Below, in pieces: positions 42,471 to 53,896 of a stretch of 64,000 nt of DNA. Below the pieces are notes generated by a model, which did no database searches, had not been told where the DNA came from, and saw nothing but the letters and a program-made list of their open reading frames with translations. Each line of letters starts with the position of its first letter. The stretch's first letter is position 1. The stretch is taken from assembly GCF_000182925.2 (NCBI RefSeq), contig NC_026501.1, forward strand, positions 7,853,917 through 7,917,916. Reading direction: 5' to 3'. The position numbers were made by a program, and so were the translations under genes. This stretch comes from Neurospora crassa OR74A (taxonomy: Eukaryota; Ascomycota; Sordariomycetes; Sordariales; Sordariaceae).

Positions 42471-45148
42471 ACGCCGTTGGCGATTTCGCCGACTTGCCGT
42501 TACCCTTTTTCGATATTTGATATTATTTGCATATCGTTATGGCCTGTTGACTACTAGTGTATTGGCATTCATACATCCGCTCCCCAAACTGGAACAACCC
42601 TTATGATACAAGAGAAGGTGGGGAAAAAAGTAAACAAAGAAGAAGCCTCGTATGTTGTTCTGCCATCCTCCTTCTCCTCCTCCTCCACCGTCTCCCCTTC
42701 ATTCCTCTTCATAACGGGGGTCAACGCTCTCCAGTCCTTTCAACAAAAGACGATAACACGCAACAAAAGTTGAATTCCGAGTCACGTTTTACGGCACGCT
42801 ACTGCGAGCTCCCGCTCGTGCAGAAGCTTGTCCTACCTATCCCGTGTTTCCATCTTCATCGTCCTACCTTGGCCCCTTGATCTTTTCTTGGTGACCGCCC
42901 GTCATGCGTTTCCCGTGTGCCCGTGTACGCGTTTCTGCCTTGGCTGCCTTCTTACCTGCCTTTTTGACTTTTTGCTTCCCTGACACGGGAGACTCCCAGA
43001 GGCCATTGTGTGAGTGTCTGTTGTCTCTGAAGAGTTTATTGAGTATCGATCCATCAACCTTTCGTCATTCTTTTTCTCTTCTTAACAAACACATACACAC
43101 ACCCACATACACAGCCCAGCCGTTCCCTACATCCAGACCTTTCGACAACTAAATTACCCCTAGCTTTGTCTCAGTAGAACGGTCGGGATATGTAGTACGC
43201 AAAATCCAGTGTACTGTATGGGCTGGGCAAAAAGAGTGTAATGTTGGTTGCCCAGATCACGGATGCCGTCGCTGTACAGCGTAGTGCGTAGTGCCTCAAA
43301 CATTTTGTCACACAAGAAGTTAATTTTCTGTATCTACTGAACCGCCAACGCCAACCGACAGAACCGAGAAAAGACAAGTTCCAAGACACAGGACAGACCA
43401 AGAGGTGGCGTAGTAGGTAGGACCCCCGAACCCCAACAACAGTAATTTACCTACTTACTCACACTCGCCCACTCACTAAACACTACTTACATCTGAAGTT
43501 CCACCATAGAGAAAGGTATACCCCCCCTCCACTGCTCTCTCACTTCCCTTCCCGTGTCTCGATCTTTGGCAAGATGTAACCCCAGCTTTCACATTCTTGC
43601 CGCTCATACATGCAAGTAATATATCGAGTGGATGTATATACCCCAATAATGCAGATTTGTTATTGACTTATTATTCATCACCCCGGACCCTGAACCCACC
43701 CGGGTCGCAGCATCTTGAAATCATGATTTATGTGCCGGCATCCGCGACGAAGGGTCAACAAATCCGACGGGCTAGACAGTTTGGTATCTTGCCCATCGCA
43801 TATATGTAGACAGTTGTGTAACGGAAAGAAGAACTTGCAGACTTCCTATACTTGTATAGCTGCTCGTAGTGCCCAGTGGAAAAAATCATACCTAATAAGT
43901 CCACGTATCATTGCGCGTCCTTTCTTCGTCTACGTAAAGTAGATTTTATCGACACGTGAGAAGTTGGTTAACATATATTAGCGCGACACAATCTATATTG
44001 TGGATGTAGCACAGAGTCACCATCATTCGGTTCCAGATCACCATAAGGTAGAAGAAAGAGGCGTTGGATTGTGGCCTCCTTAGTGTCACATAGGTTACGG
44101 CTTGTTCCGGTAGAATTAAGTGGTCATGTCGGAAAGGTGTGGAGTGTGAAGCAGGTGTCTTGAACACAAAGAGATCAGAAAGTTGCGACGTATAGCTCGG
44201 ACATTATCAGAATCATCACGATTGCAGATATACTAGCGGTCTCCTGCCAGCTGGGCATCTCGGTGGAGTGAAAGAAAAAAAAAAAATTGGCGGGAGTTAG
44301 GGAGATAGAATTCTATTGGGAGAATTTTAAATGAACGGCTCATGAGCGTATCAGGTGGTTGCCCATTTCCACAAAGCGTTGAATCACTCAAGAACAAGAA
44401 GAAGGCAATTTGCCCCGGTGCGCCAGGAAATCTTTTAGGGGAAAGACAAACCAGTCGAATTGGGGCTCAAAGCCACCAGTTGAGGTCGATCAACCTAAAA
44501 TAGAGAAAATGAAAGCCGACTCAGGAAGAAAGCACAAAACATAAAGCCATAACAAGCTCGGCTATCCGAACCTGGAGTTGACCTCGGGGCCAGCTGCATG
44601 CCTGCCGAAACACTATGTATTTTCTGGCTATCAGCACACCTACAGTACCACGGTCGGCTCCCGAAAGTTGTTGGAAGGTCTGAACCTGTGGTTTACATGG
44701 TCCCAGTGAAGAACCTGCCGCTGAGTGAGAGCCTAGGGCCCGCCTATATACTGATATGGAGATTCTTAGGCGTGAGGGGTTTTAATGGAAATGTACGGCT
44801 TGGATACGTGGTCTGGAGAGATTTCGAAGCCAAAGACTGACTGCAAACTGGCTCCGTCCATCACTACCATAGACACCTCGATACAGCGAACGATTACCAT
44901 CGAGAGAAATGATATACGCATTGATTCTAGCCTCTGATGTATGACCCTTTATGTGCCAAATACTACTTAACCCCCAGTGTAGAACTAGCCACAACCCATT
45001 TTACTCTGTGTTCTGCATCAGGACATAACCTTATGTCTAACCCAAGACACCTCGACTCTTTTGAAGGTGGAATGGCCAGTCGGAGCCCCAACTCCTGGTA
45101 TGAAACCGCCATGAAACCTCTTGACGCATCTCAGAGTCTTTTGTTTTC
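42471..45148. other. Gene-poor region
   Basis: About 2.7 kb without a supported gene. Short A-runs (for example 44273-44286) and CT-rich tracts are present. The end lies against the 3' end of csn2. Confidence 0.5.
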
Positions 45149-46677
45149 TCAATATGCCCGCTGTGTGAGACCCACGCGGCGGCCACGTTTGCCAGAGCCC
45201 ATCGATCGCATTGTGTCGTCCAAGGAACCAATGTCAGCACTTTGATCTGCCATGGAGTTCATAAAATCCCCCTGGCCAGGCTGAAACCCGTCGGTACTCT
45301 TGAAAACCGCATTAAACAGATTCCCAACGGCCTCGGAGAGAACAGTAATGGCCTGGACATGGTCTGCGTCTTCACGGGACTCAAGCTCCAGCACACCCTT
45401 GTGTTCGTCAATGCGGCCCTTGACTCGCCCATCAACGATCAAGAAACTCAGTATGTCCATAACTTCTGGTTCAGTTATACGCAGCCTCTCCGCAAGCCAG
45501 CTAATACGCATGCGGGTATATGGGGCTATAAGCTTAACCACTCCTTTGGTGCGCATGTTGCGCGTAACCTCGTCAATGTTCTCGGCGATAAACGGATCCG
45601 CTAGCAGGTCGGTGTTCTTCTGAAGTACATCCTCGTATCTGTAAATATCATCGCGCTGGTATGCGTCCACAAGCTCCGTCATGGCGAAGATGCGGGGGTC
45701 GTTCCTGTAGGGCTTCATCTCTTGGCTGTCAAAGGGGTTGATGTCCGACTTCATCAGCATAGTCGTCAAGAGCAGATACTTAAGGACCTGGATACGGCGA
45801 AGATCACCGGCTTCATCGTAGTTACGGAATGCCTCGAAGAAGTCGCTCTGGGCCTCCTTCCAGTTTTCCTCACTCATGTGCATCTTGCCACCACACTCAC
45901 GGATGACGCCCTGGATTTTGGGATGGGGCACAGCAGACCGCACCTTGAGGGCCTTCTGATAGAGGACCTTGAGCTGGTTGTTGTTGCGTGTTTCAGAGTA
46001 CATTTGAATTTCCAGGGCGTAGATTTCCAAGGAATAGGTGCCCTTGCTGGGGTCATCGGTTCCGTCGGATTTGCGGCAGGCATTATGAAGCTCCCTCAGC
46101 TTGCGGGCGACTGCGTGGTAATCCTTGCGGTCGAGCAACAGTCGGGCAAGCTTGATATTCGTCTTCAACCATAGACGCTCGTTGTTTGTGCTCTGGAAGC
46201 ACTGTAGTGTGAGGGAGTAGAATTTCTCAATGCACTGCACGGCTTTGGGATCGTCGTATCCTTTCTCGATGTAGTTGAGCATGTTGTCGATGGACTTTTC
46301 GGAGTAATTTCTCGTTACGGCGGACTTGACATAGGTCAAGAGTTCTTCGTAGTGCTCGGTTGCCTATACCTCTGTTTAGCTGTGGGCACGTACGACGGGC
46401 CAACATTGGCATTACCGACCTCTTGGTATCGCTTAAGTTTGAATTCAAGCTTGATGGCCTGCTTCAGTGCTTTGAAACCCCAATCTCCCTTTTCCTGCTC
46501 GAGCGGCGGTATGCTTAGAAACTCTTGGAGAGCTTCCTCGGGATCTGATGTTTTGGTCTGCTTGGCATTGTAGTACTTGTTTTCGATATCGACATCGCCG
46601 GTATCCTCCTCCTCGTCATCTTCGTACTCGAAGTCATACTCCTGATCGGAGTCTTGCATGAAATCGTCGTCGGACAT
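45149..46677 (-). CDS. csn2: COP9 signalosome subunit 2, two exons
   Basis: PCI-domain scaffold of the signalosome, which removes NEDD8 from cullins. Exon 1 is 46420-46677 and exon 2 is 45149-46363 (1473 bases, 490 residues). The N-terminus MSDDDFMQDSDQEYDFEYEDDEEED and VDIENKYYNAKQTKTSDPEEAL are classic for CSN2. The junction gives LKRYQEATEHYEELLTYVKSAVTRNYSEKSI, matching the family. The only in-frame donor of sensible length is GTCGGT, an unusual site; branch GCTAAAC and acceptor ATAG are normal. The TPR-like helical part runs to about residue 330, then the PCI/winged-helix part includes LIAPYTRMRISWLAERL and VDGRVKGRIDEHKGVLEL. The tail GSGKRGRRVGLTQRAY is a short basic extension. Divergent from cwc25. 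Confidence 0.93.
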
Positions 46678-47371
46678 GGTTGCTGACGTAAACGAGGACG
46701 TGAAGAATCCGGTGGTATGATGATGGGAGATCGAGGAGATTGAGGAATATTGGAGAAAGAATGCGTACTTTTGCGTGAAAACCGAGGACTGTTGTATGCG
46801 GTGACGAAGTAAACAAGACTGAACGTAAAGTGACAAACGGTAGGTGTTAAGATGGCACAGGTGCAGTCAGTGTGGACAGTGCAGTGGTCGCGCTGCCTCT
46901 GGTAAGGCTGAAGCTCGAGTGGGGATGAGCTTCGTCAAGCGGAGACGGCAGTGACTGTGGGGTGTCGCTTTATCTGTTGGTCAACCAACAGCAAACGTCA
47001 AAAGTCCAACCCCTGGGGTGTAGTTGCATAACCTACCTAAGTAGCCTGCAGTGAGTGTGCCGCAGGCCCAGCAGTGGCCGGGGCGTTCTCGTTGCCTTAT
47101 AAAAATTGTCCCTGACTTGTACGTCAACCAACAGCCAAGCAGGCGCTTTGCCACTCGACAACCATTCCCTTTCCGTCTCCCAATCCTTCACAAGCCCGAC
47201 CGGCATCGCGATTCTTAGTTCGCCGACAGGCCATTCACAGATCCGTTGCGTCTATCGATTTCCGATCAACCGCCCAATTTCCCCAAACCTACCACAACAA
47301 CAACAACAACAACAACAACAACACAACCACCACTATTCGCCTGCTGCATCAGCAGCACCAACACCGCCAAG
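46678..47371. promoter_or_regulatory. Divergent csn2/cwc25 promoter region
   Basis: A 694-base region between the two start codons. It holds a TACCTA-type word near 47031-47044 and, in the cwc25 leader, a CAA run. Probably a shared bidirectional promoter; no factor site assigned. Confidence 0.5.
47293..47322. repeat. (CAA)n run in the cwc25 leader
   Basis: About nine CAA units ending 50 bases before the cwc25 ATG. CAA-rich unstructured leaders are common in fungal mRNAs; any effect on translation is inference. Confidence 0.85.
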
Positions 47372-48706
47372 ATGGGTTCCGGAGACCTGAATATGAAAAA
47401 GAGCTGGCATCCCCAACGATCGGGGAACGTCGCCGCCACCCAAAAGGCCGAAGCCGAAGCGATCGCCGAGCGCAAGAAACTACAACAGCGGCTACAAGAA
47501 ATCGAAGAAGAGCGGCGCAAAGAAGAAATTCAGAAAGCGCTCGAAGCCGCCGGCGGCAAGCGCAAGATCGATCGCGTCGAATGGATGTACAGCGGCCCGA
47601 CCGACGGACAGGCTGGCGACTCTGCTGAAACCGAAGCCTACCTGCTCGGCAAGCGGCGAATCGACAAGCTCCTCCAGGACAACGATACCAAGAAGGCGCT
47701 TTCGAAACAATCCCAGCAGGACGTTCTGTCGGCGGCCGGCCCGGCGCCGGTGGTGACTAATGCGCGCGACGTGGCGACCAAGATTCGCGAAGACCCCCTG
47801 CTTGCGATCAAGAGGCAGGAGCAACAGGCGTATGAGGCGATGATGAACGACCCCATCAAGCGCCGACAACTGCTGGCGTCTATGGGAATCGATGACTCGC
47901 AGATTGCCGCTAAGGGAGGCAAAGAGCAAAGACGACACAAACACCGCTCTCATCACCATCGCTCGGATCGGCATAGGGATCGTGACGATGACCGCGACCG
48001 CGACAGTGCCAGAGACAGAGACAGGGATAGACACTCCCGCCGACGCAGGTCTGACTCTCGAGATCGATCCCGGAGCAGGAGCCCACGGAGGCGCAGTGAT
48101 TCCGAGGAAGACCGAAGCAAGCAGCGCAGACGAGACTCGCCCGACCGGACAAGGAGGCGAGACCGGGATCAAAGCAGAAGCCGGGGAAATAGAGATAGGG
48201 ACGATGACAGGTCGCGGAGACATCGATTCCCCCAAGGCCGCTCTCGCTCCAGGTCAGGGTCACCTGGCGGCCGCTCCTCACGAAGAAGGGAGTATTCCCG
48301 AGAGCGTGATAGTGGCGGACCATCGTCGCGTAGGGACGACCGCAACAGCCGTGATCAAAACCGACCACGCAGGGATTATGCAAAGGAAGATGAGCAGCCG
48401 AAATATGACGGTGGGCTGAATAAAGGTGGCAGGCGGCAGCAGCAGCCAGACGGGGACCACAAAAATGCGGAGGAAGAGCGTGCTAAGAAGCTGGCTGCCA
48501 TGCAAGCGGCTGCCACCGATCTGGACAAAGCTCGCGAGGAGCGGCTCAAGGCCCTTGCGGAAGCAGAGCGGGCGGAGAGAGAGGCGGATGAGAAGGCGCG
48601 CCAGCAGAATAAGAAGTTTCGTGGGGGTGATGCTGGCTTCATGAGCGGCCTGCATAGTAGGGCGGCGGACATGAAGATTGCAGACCGCATGAATGGTAGA
48701 GTCTGA
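47372..48706 (+). CDS. cwc25: Pre-mRNA splicing factor CWC25
   Basis: Step-one factor that joins the Prp2-activated spliceosome. Single exon, 444 residues. The ATG at 47372 gives MGSGDLNMKKSWHPQRS, the highly conserved CWC25 start; the frame is open further upstream but that part is the CAA-rich leader. Next come a coiled-coil basic/acidic helix (EAIAERKKLQQRLQEIEEER), the VEWMYSGP motif (about 70-77), EAYLLGKRRIDKLL, and KIREDPLLAIKRQEQ. From about 190 to 370 the protein is an Arg/Asp/Ser-rich RS-like domain with RDRD and RSRS repeats. The C-terminal 80 residues form another charged helix ending MKIADRMNGRV. Nuclear. The RS-like section explains long spurious frames on the other strand. Confidence 0.93.
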   Translation: MGSGDLNMKKSWHPQRSGNVAATQKAEAEAIAERKKLQQRLQEIEEERRKEEIQKALEAAGGKRKIDRVEWMYSGPTDGQAGDSAETEAYLLGKRRIDKLLQDNDTKKALSKQSQQDVLSAAGPAPVVTNARDVATKIREDPLLAIKRQEQQAYEAMMNDPIKRRQLLASMGIDDSQIAAKGGKEQRRHKHRSHHHRSDRHRDRDDDRDRDSARDRDRDRHSRRRRSDSRDRSRSRSPRRRSDSEEDRSKQRRRDSPDRTRRRDRDQSRSRGNRDRDDDRSRRHRFPQGRSRSRSGSPGGRSSRRREYSRERDSGGPSSRRDDRNSRDQNRPRRDYAKEDEQPKYDGGLNKGGRRQQQPDGDHKNAEEERAKKLAAMQAAATDLDKAREERLKALAEAERAEREADEKARQQNKKFRGGDAGFMSGLHSRAADMKIADRMNGRV

Positions 48707-48980
48707 TTGTGAAGGAATGGCTTTGTTCTATTTATACTTGATGATTAGATACCCGGTTAGAATGGATACTTAAGCGTCGGATGGTTAAACAATGACACTG
48801 GTATTGCAAATGCGATGATATTACGCAGGCGAACATTGATAACAATGCAAATTGTAAAGTTTTCAAAAGTATGCTATAACTCCTGTATTATGCCATGATG
48901 TCCAAGAATAAACCTTGGTAGACCTAACAACACGAATTCCCCAGTAAATTATTCGTTCGTAACTCTCCAACCCAAAGCAT

Positions 48981-51334
48981 CTAAGCGCTCTCCTCAGTCT
49001 CTTCGAACGTGACCAACACCGTTCCAGCCTTGCAGATATCCTGCAGAAGTAGGTTAGCAACTTATTTTGTACCATTCGCAGACGGCTATACTTACTCCTT
49101 CCTTGTGTGCCAGCTTCTTGATTACGCCGCTCTGGGGCGACCGAATAACCGTCTCCATCTTCATCGACTCGATACTGTACAACCCAAGGAGTTAATAACC
49201 TATCCAAGCCAGAATGGGGTATCGAAAACTCAAGAACTTACACAACCAACGGGGCACCCTTCTCCACCGGCTGACCCTCTTCAACTTCATTCCTCAAAAT
49301 CTTGCAAGGCATCGGCGCCACCACGCTAGCCGCAACTTCCTTCAAGCCCAGCGCCTTATCAAACCACACTGGGCTGACGAGTCTGAGCTGAGTCTTGTGA
49401 CCAAGCTGGAAGACCGTCAACTTCTCGTTATCCGCAGGGTCCTGGACCAATGTTGTGTCGACCCTCGCAAGAGGGAAGTACGTAGTCAGCTTGGTCTTCT
49501 TCGCTGATGAGGTCGGGGCCGTTGTAGAAGTTGACTTGGACACAATATTCTCAAACACTTGCGGCTTGTCATCGCCCTCCTTGCGGACGGACACGGTGAA
49601 CAGCTTGTTGTTCAGCTGCGCAACTTCAACCTCGACGATCTTGCCTTCCTCGGTACTGGCATCGTCTTGGACACGGAACGCGAACTTGCGCGAGTTCTGG
49701 GTAGTGGCTTCGCCGAAGCCGAGGGCCTGACCATGTGCAGCAGGGACATTTTGTGTCTGGGTGCCTAGGAGACCAAGGGCCGCTTGGGCGAACACATCAT
49801 TGGAGGTAGGCTTGGCTTCAAACAGTTCTGTCTTCCACTTGTCGATGAACCCGGTCTCGACATCACCTTCGATAAAGGCTTGGCTGTTACAGAGTCTCTT
49901 GAGGAACTCAATGTTTGTGCTCAGCCCGACAACTTCGTATTCGCGCAAGGCCAGTTCGAGCTTGCGGATGGCCGTCTCTCTATCCTTGCCCCGGACGATA
50001 AGCTTGGCGATCATCCCGTCGTAGGCCTCAGAAACGGTGTCACCTTCCACGAAGCCGGCGTCAATGCGGACGTCTTCGTTTGTTTGAGGTTTTGAGAGAT
50101 GTACCAGAGTGCCTGAGTCAGGGAAGAAGCCCTTCTCCGGGTTCTCAGCGTATATCCTGGCCTCGATGGCGGCACCTCTTTCCAGAATCCTGGCTTCGAT
50201 TTCGCCCTGGGTCAAGGGAAGCTTCTCGCCGGCAGCAACCCTAAACTGCCACTCGACAAGGTCGGTACCCGTGACCATCTCACTGACGGGATGCTCTACC
50301 TGGAGGCGAGTGTTCATTTCCATAAAGTAGAACTCGTTGGTGTCCTTGTCCAAGATGAACTCGACGGTGCCGGCGCCCACGTAGTCCACAGCAAGGGCAG
50401 CCTTCCTTGCCTTGTCCCATAGATCTTTCCGTGTTACATCGTCCAACAAGGGTGCAGGGCTCTCCTCGAGGATCTTCTGATGTCTCCTTTGGACACTACA
50501 ATCGCGCTCGCCAAGGGCCACGCAGTTACCATGACGATCAGCGAAGATCTGGACCTCGACGTGCCTGGGCCGCACAATGTACTTCTCCACGAGCATCACC
50601 TCACCACCTTCACCAAAGCTAGCGCGTGCCTCAGCCCTTGCGCTCTTCAGCTGGGCCTCGAACTCGTCCGCGTTGCGCACAATACGCATACCCTTACCGC
50701 CACCTCCCTTGACGCTCTTGAGCAAGACGGGGTATTTGATGTCGGCGGCCTTGGCCTTGAGCTGCTCGACAGACTGCTCGGAGCCATGGTAGCCAGGGAC
50801 GCATGGCACGCCGGAGGCGTTCATGATCTCCTTGCTGCGGGCCTTGTCGCCCATGTCGGTCATGGCCTTGGCGGGAGGACCGACAAAGACAATACCGGCC
50901 TCCTCGCAGGCCTTGGCAAAGGCAGGGTTCTCGCTCAGGAAACCGTAACCCGGGTGGAGAGCCTGGATGCCATGTTGCTTTGCGAGCTCAACAATGCGTG
51001 GCCCATCGAGGTAGGCCGAGGGAGCGCCGAGGGAGAGGGCATAGGGGGTGCACTTGGCATGTTGGGAAGCGGCATCGATATCAGTGTAGAGGGTCGTGGT
51101 GCGGATGCCCATAGACGCCGCCGTTCGAGCAACGCGGAGAGCTATCTCACCACGGTTCGCAATGAGAACGGATGAAATGGGAGTTACCGACGTATCTGTG
51201 CTGCCATTGATCGTGACTGTCGACGAGGTAGGGGCGGTTGTCGAGAGGAAGCGGGCTCCCAAGCCAGGTACAGAGGTGGGAACGGCGCGCAAAGAGGCCG
51301 GGAGACGGCGTGAAGTCCGTTTGATGGATCGCAT
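48981..51334 (-). CDS. mccA: 3-methylcrotonyl-CoA carboxylase biotin-carrying (alpha) subunit, three exons
   Basis: Mitochondrial leucine-degradation enzyme. Exons: 49242-51334, 49096-49174, 48981-49040 (2232 bases, 743 residues). The start at 51334 gives MRSIKRTSRRLPASLRAV, a good presequence. Biotin carboxylase domain: LIANRGEIALRVART, LHPGYGFLSEN, VLLKSVKGGGGKGMRIV (ATP-grasp), EMNTRLQVEHPVSEMVTG. The biotin domain is split by introns: exon 1 ends at PLVV and exon 2 supplies IESMKMETVIRSP, with biotinyl Lys at 703; exon 3 gives DICKAGTVLVTFEE. All donors are GTAAGT. Size and the absence of a carboxyltransferase domain exclude pyruvate and acetyl-CoA carboxylases; a propionyl- or geranyl-CoA enzyme cannot be fully excluded. 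No beta subunit or isovaleryl-CoA dehydrogenase lies in this window. Confidence 0.92.
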
Positions 51335-52460
51335 GGTGATTTTGGGAATGTGTTGGAAGAGATGGCTCAAGGAAACTTGCGATTGCTCTCTCAAAGAGCT
51401 CCGAAAAGAACAGATAAACTAAAAGAGTGAAGACGGAGGAGAAGAGCACACGGAAACAACAGAAACAAAAACTGACAATAAGCCGAACAGAGAAATCCCA
51501 ACCCGTCTCTGTCTGCTAGACCGTCACTGTCCTACCTTTTTCGAGATCTGGGTAGTGCTTCCCACGCCAATAGGTTATCGTCCATCTTCCCGAGGTTGCT
51601 TGAGACAGCCGTGTGAGGAGGCCCGACACTAGCCGTTGATCCCCTGCCACTTACAAGATCGGATTCGTCTTAGCCGTCAACCTCGTGACCAAAACCTCTG
51701 TTGTTGATGATTGCGGTTAGTGGATCTTTGGGAATTCCTCCTAATTACCACGCTTTCGGTGCGTTACTTAGACCATGGGAACCAGAAGCCGCAGAGGCCA
51801 TTCCTTCTCAATCGTGATATGAAGTCGCGATGTCCTCAACCTTTCCCCAGAAAGAGGGTGAAAAGTGAAAGTTCGGGGAAACGTCATTTCAGACCGGGGT
51901 TGTGGGGTTCTGATTGTTCTCCTCTTCCCCGCAATTTGAAGGGCCAGGGATGTATTACTATCGCTCCCTTATCACCCGGGCCACAGGACCCACGCTGCTC
52001 ACCTCAAGGTACCCATCGTCCAGGCAGGCATTCCTAGCACCAAGTTTACGTAAAGCGTCACCACCGGTTTGTGACAACAATCATCAGTGGAAATAATATC
52101 GAGAGAACACCTATGGACACCCAGTGAACAATGGTTCATCGCATCAAAGTATGTGGAAGCAACCCGTTCTCGCCATCTGGGTCTTATAAGCTTCATACCT
52201 AGAGGTAGTTAAGCGTTTCGCGCAAGCCAGCTTCACGTCTTATTGACATCGACCCACCCGAAACGGACGGATCCTCTGCTCCACCTGCGCGGGAGAAATC
52301 CATCATTCCACTTGGCGGACCGCCACCCCACAAACAACCACCACCACCTTGATGGCATAGACTCATTATATACCACAACACAACACACCGACGACCAAAC
52401 ATCATAGCTATACACACATCGCAACAACACAAAGCAAGAAGGTTCACGCCAGCAGACGCA
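51335..52460. promoter_or_regulatory. Divergent upstream region
   Basis: About 1.1 kb between the mccA start and the PPOX-family start, which diverge. The last 100 bases are CACA-rich leader. No other feature supported. Confidence 0.5.
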
Positions 52461-53356
52461 ATGAACCAACAGATACCCCTCAACTACGAGGCCTCAGCCG
52501 GCAACACCCACATGCGCATCACCAGCGAGCTCCCGCCCGAAGTCGTCCAATGTCTCGAGAACGCGCGCTTCCTCCACCTAGCCACTTGCGTCGACAACAT
52601 GCCTCACGTCTCGCTCATGAACTACACCTACCTCCCCTCTTCGCCCTATTCCGACTCTCCCATCATTGTCATGACCACCAACCCCGCCAGCAAGAAGATG
52701 AACAACCTGGTTGCGAACCCGAACGTTTCTCTGCTAGTTCACGATTGTAAGCCCCGCAACCCAGAAGCCCTCCAACCAATCCATACCCTCTTCCCGTGCT
52801 CTTCCGTCTCCCCTCTATCCAAGCAAAAGCCATAACTAACACTTTTCGATAAGGGGTCTCCCACCGCCCCTCCACCTCCCACCAGCGTCGTCCCTCCAGC
52901 GGTTCTCCCGGTCCCTCGGAACACCGCTCCTCTTCTCTCGCGGCCCTTCTCTTCAACCTCAATACCAGCGCCGTCTCCTCCATCAGCGCGACCATCAACG
53001 GGTCCGCCCGGCTCGTCGACCGCGGCTCCGAGGAGGAGCGCTTCTATCGGGAGAAGCATCTGGAGAACAACACATTTGACAGCGACCCGCAGCCGTCGTC
53101 GATTTTGAGCAGCATTCGAAGGGGCAGCACCGCGGGCCAGCCGACATCAATGTCGCGAGGTGGGCAAGGTGCGGGGGAAGAAGGAGATTATGGTAGGGAG
53201 AGATATGTGGCGGATGAGGAAGTGAGAGTGGTGGTGGTGGGGATCCGGGATGTCCGGATTGCGGATTGGAAGGGGACGGTGCAGGATTGGGTTATTGCGC
53301 CGCCGGAGGGAAGGAGTGAGGGGACGAATGAGACTTTGGTGAATGGTATTCGGTAG
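52461..53356 (+). CDS. PPOX-family FMN-binding split-barrel protein, two exons
   Basis: Exon 1 (52461-52746) and exon 2 (52854-53356) sum to 789 bases, 262 residues. Intron: GTAAGC, branch ATAACTAAC, AAG acceptor; the junction rebuilds LLVHDWVSHRPS. The N-terminal 100 residues form the split-barrel fold: ARFLHLATCVDNMPHVSLMNYTYLP, then SPIIVMTTNPASKKMNNLVANPNVSLLVHD. Residues 100-150 are a Ser-rich insert, and the end (VRVVVVGIRDVRIADWKGTVQDW) supplies more strands. It resembles the uncharacterised yeast YPR172W/YLR456W group more than true pyridoxine phosphate oxidase. FMN or heme binding is inferred from the fold and the reaction is unknown. No targeting signal visible. Confidence 0.85.
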
Positions 53357-53896
53357 ATTGAAGTGGTTCGATACTATGGGGACGAACCGGAAGGAACAGG
53401 GATCATTTAGACCTGAATTGAGGAAAGCATCGTGGTATGGTGAAATACTCGAGCCTTTTAACCCATTGCTTCGAGAACTCTATTTTGAGACTCAAATATT
53501 AGAACGTATGGCTGAGAGCATACATCTAGCCAGGAGGTTTAGACACTGAAACAATGAAATGCTCTCATTCTCAGGAGTCATGAGTTGTACATCCTAGTAC
53601 CCGTTGTCCGCTTCGTTAATCATACATCTTTATCCATTCTTCCATATCTGTCTAACGGCCAATAAGCTTTTTTTTTCGGCTTTCCCCATCGACACTTGGA
53701 GTGCGGGAAAGGCCCATCTCATATTTTCAACCGAAAACCGTTACCTCATCCGAACGCCGACTGGTGCAGAGAATAAAACAATGTTACAATTTGCGCAAGA
53801 TATTACACCAGGCAACGCGTCAACCCTAAAATGCGTTCCTCAAGAAAGACTTATGATGACGTGACGACGTAAATGCTCATGTGGAGTGGCACTCAT
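53357..53896. other. Convergent intergenic spacer
   Basis: About 540 bases between the converging PPOX-family gene and the auxin-efflux-carrier gene. No feature beyond expected 3' UTRs. Confidence 0.6.

Noticed and set aside
47492-48235. 247-codon antisense frame over cwc25
   Set aside because: Shadow of the Arg/Asp/Ser-repeat coding region.
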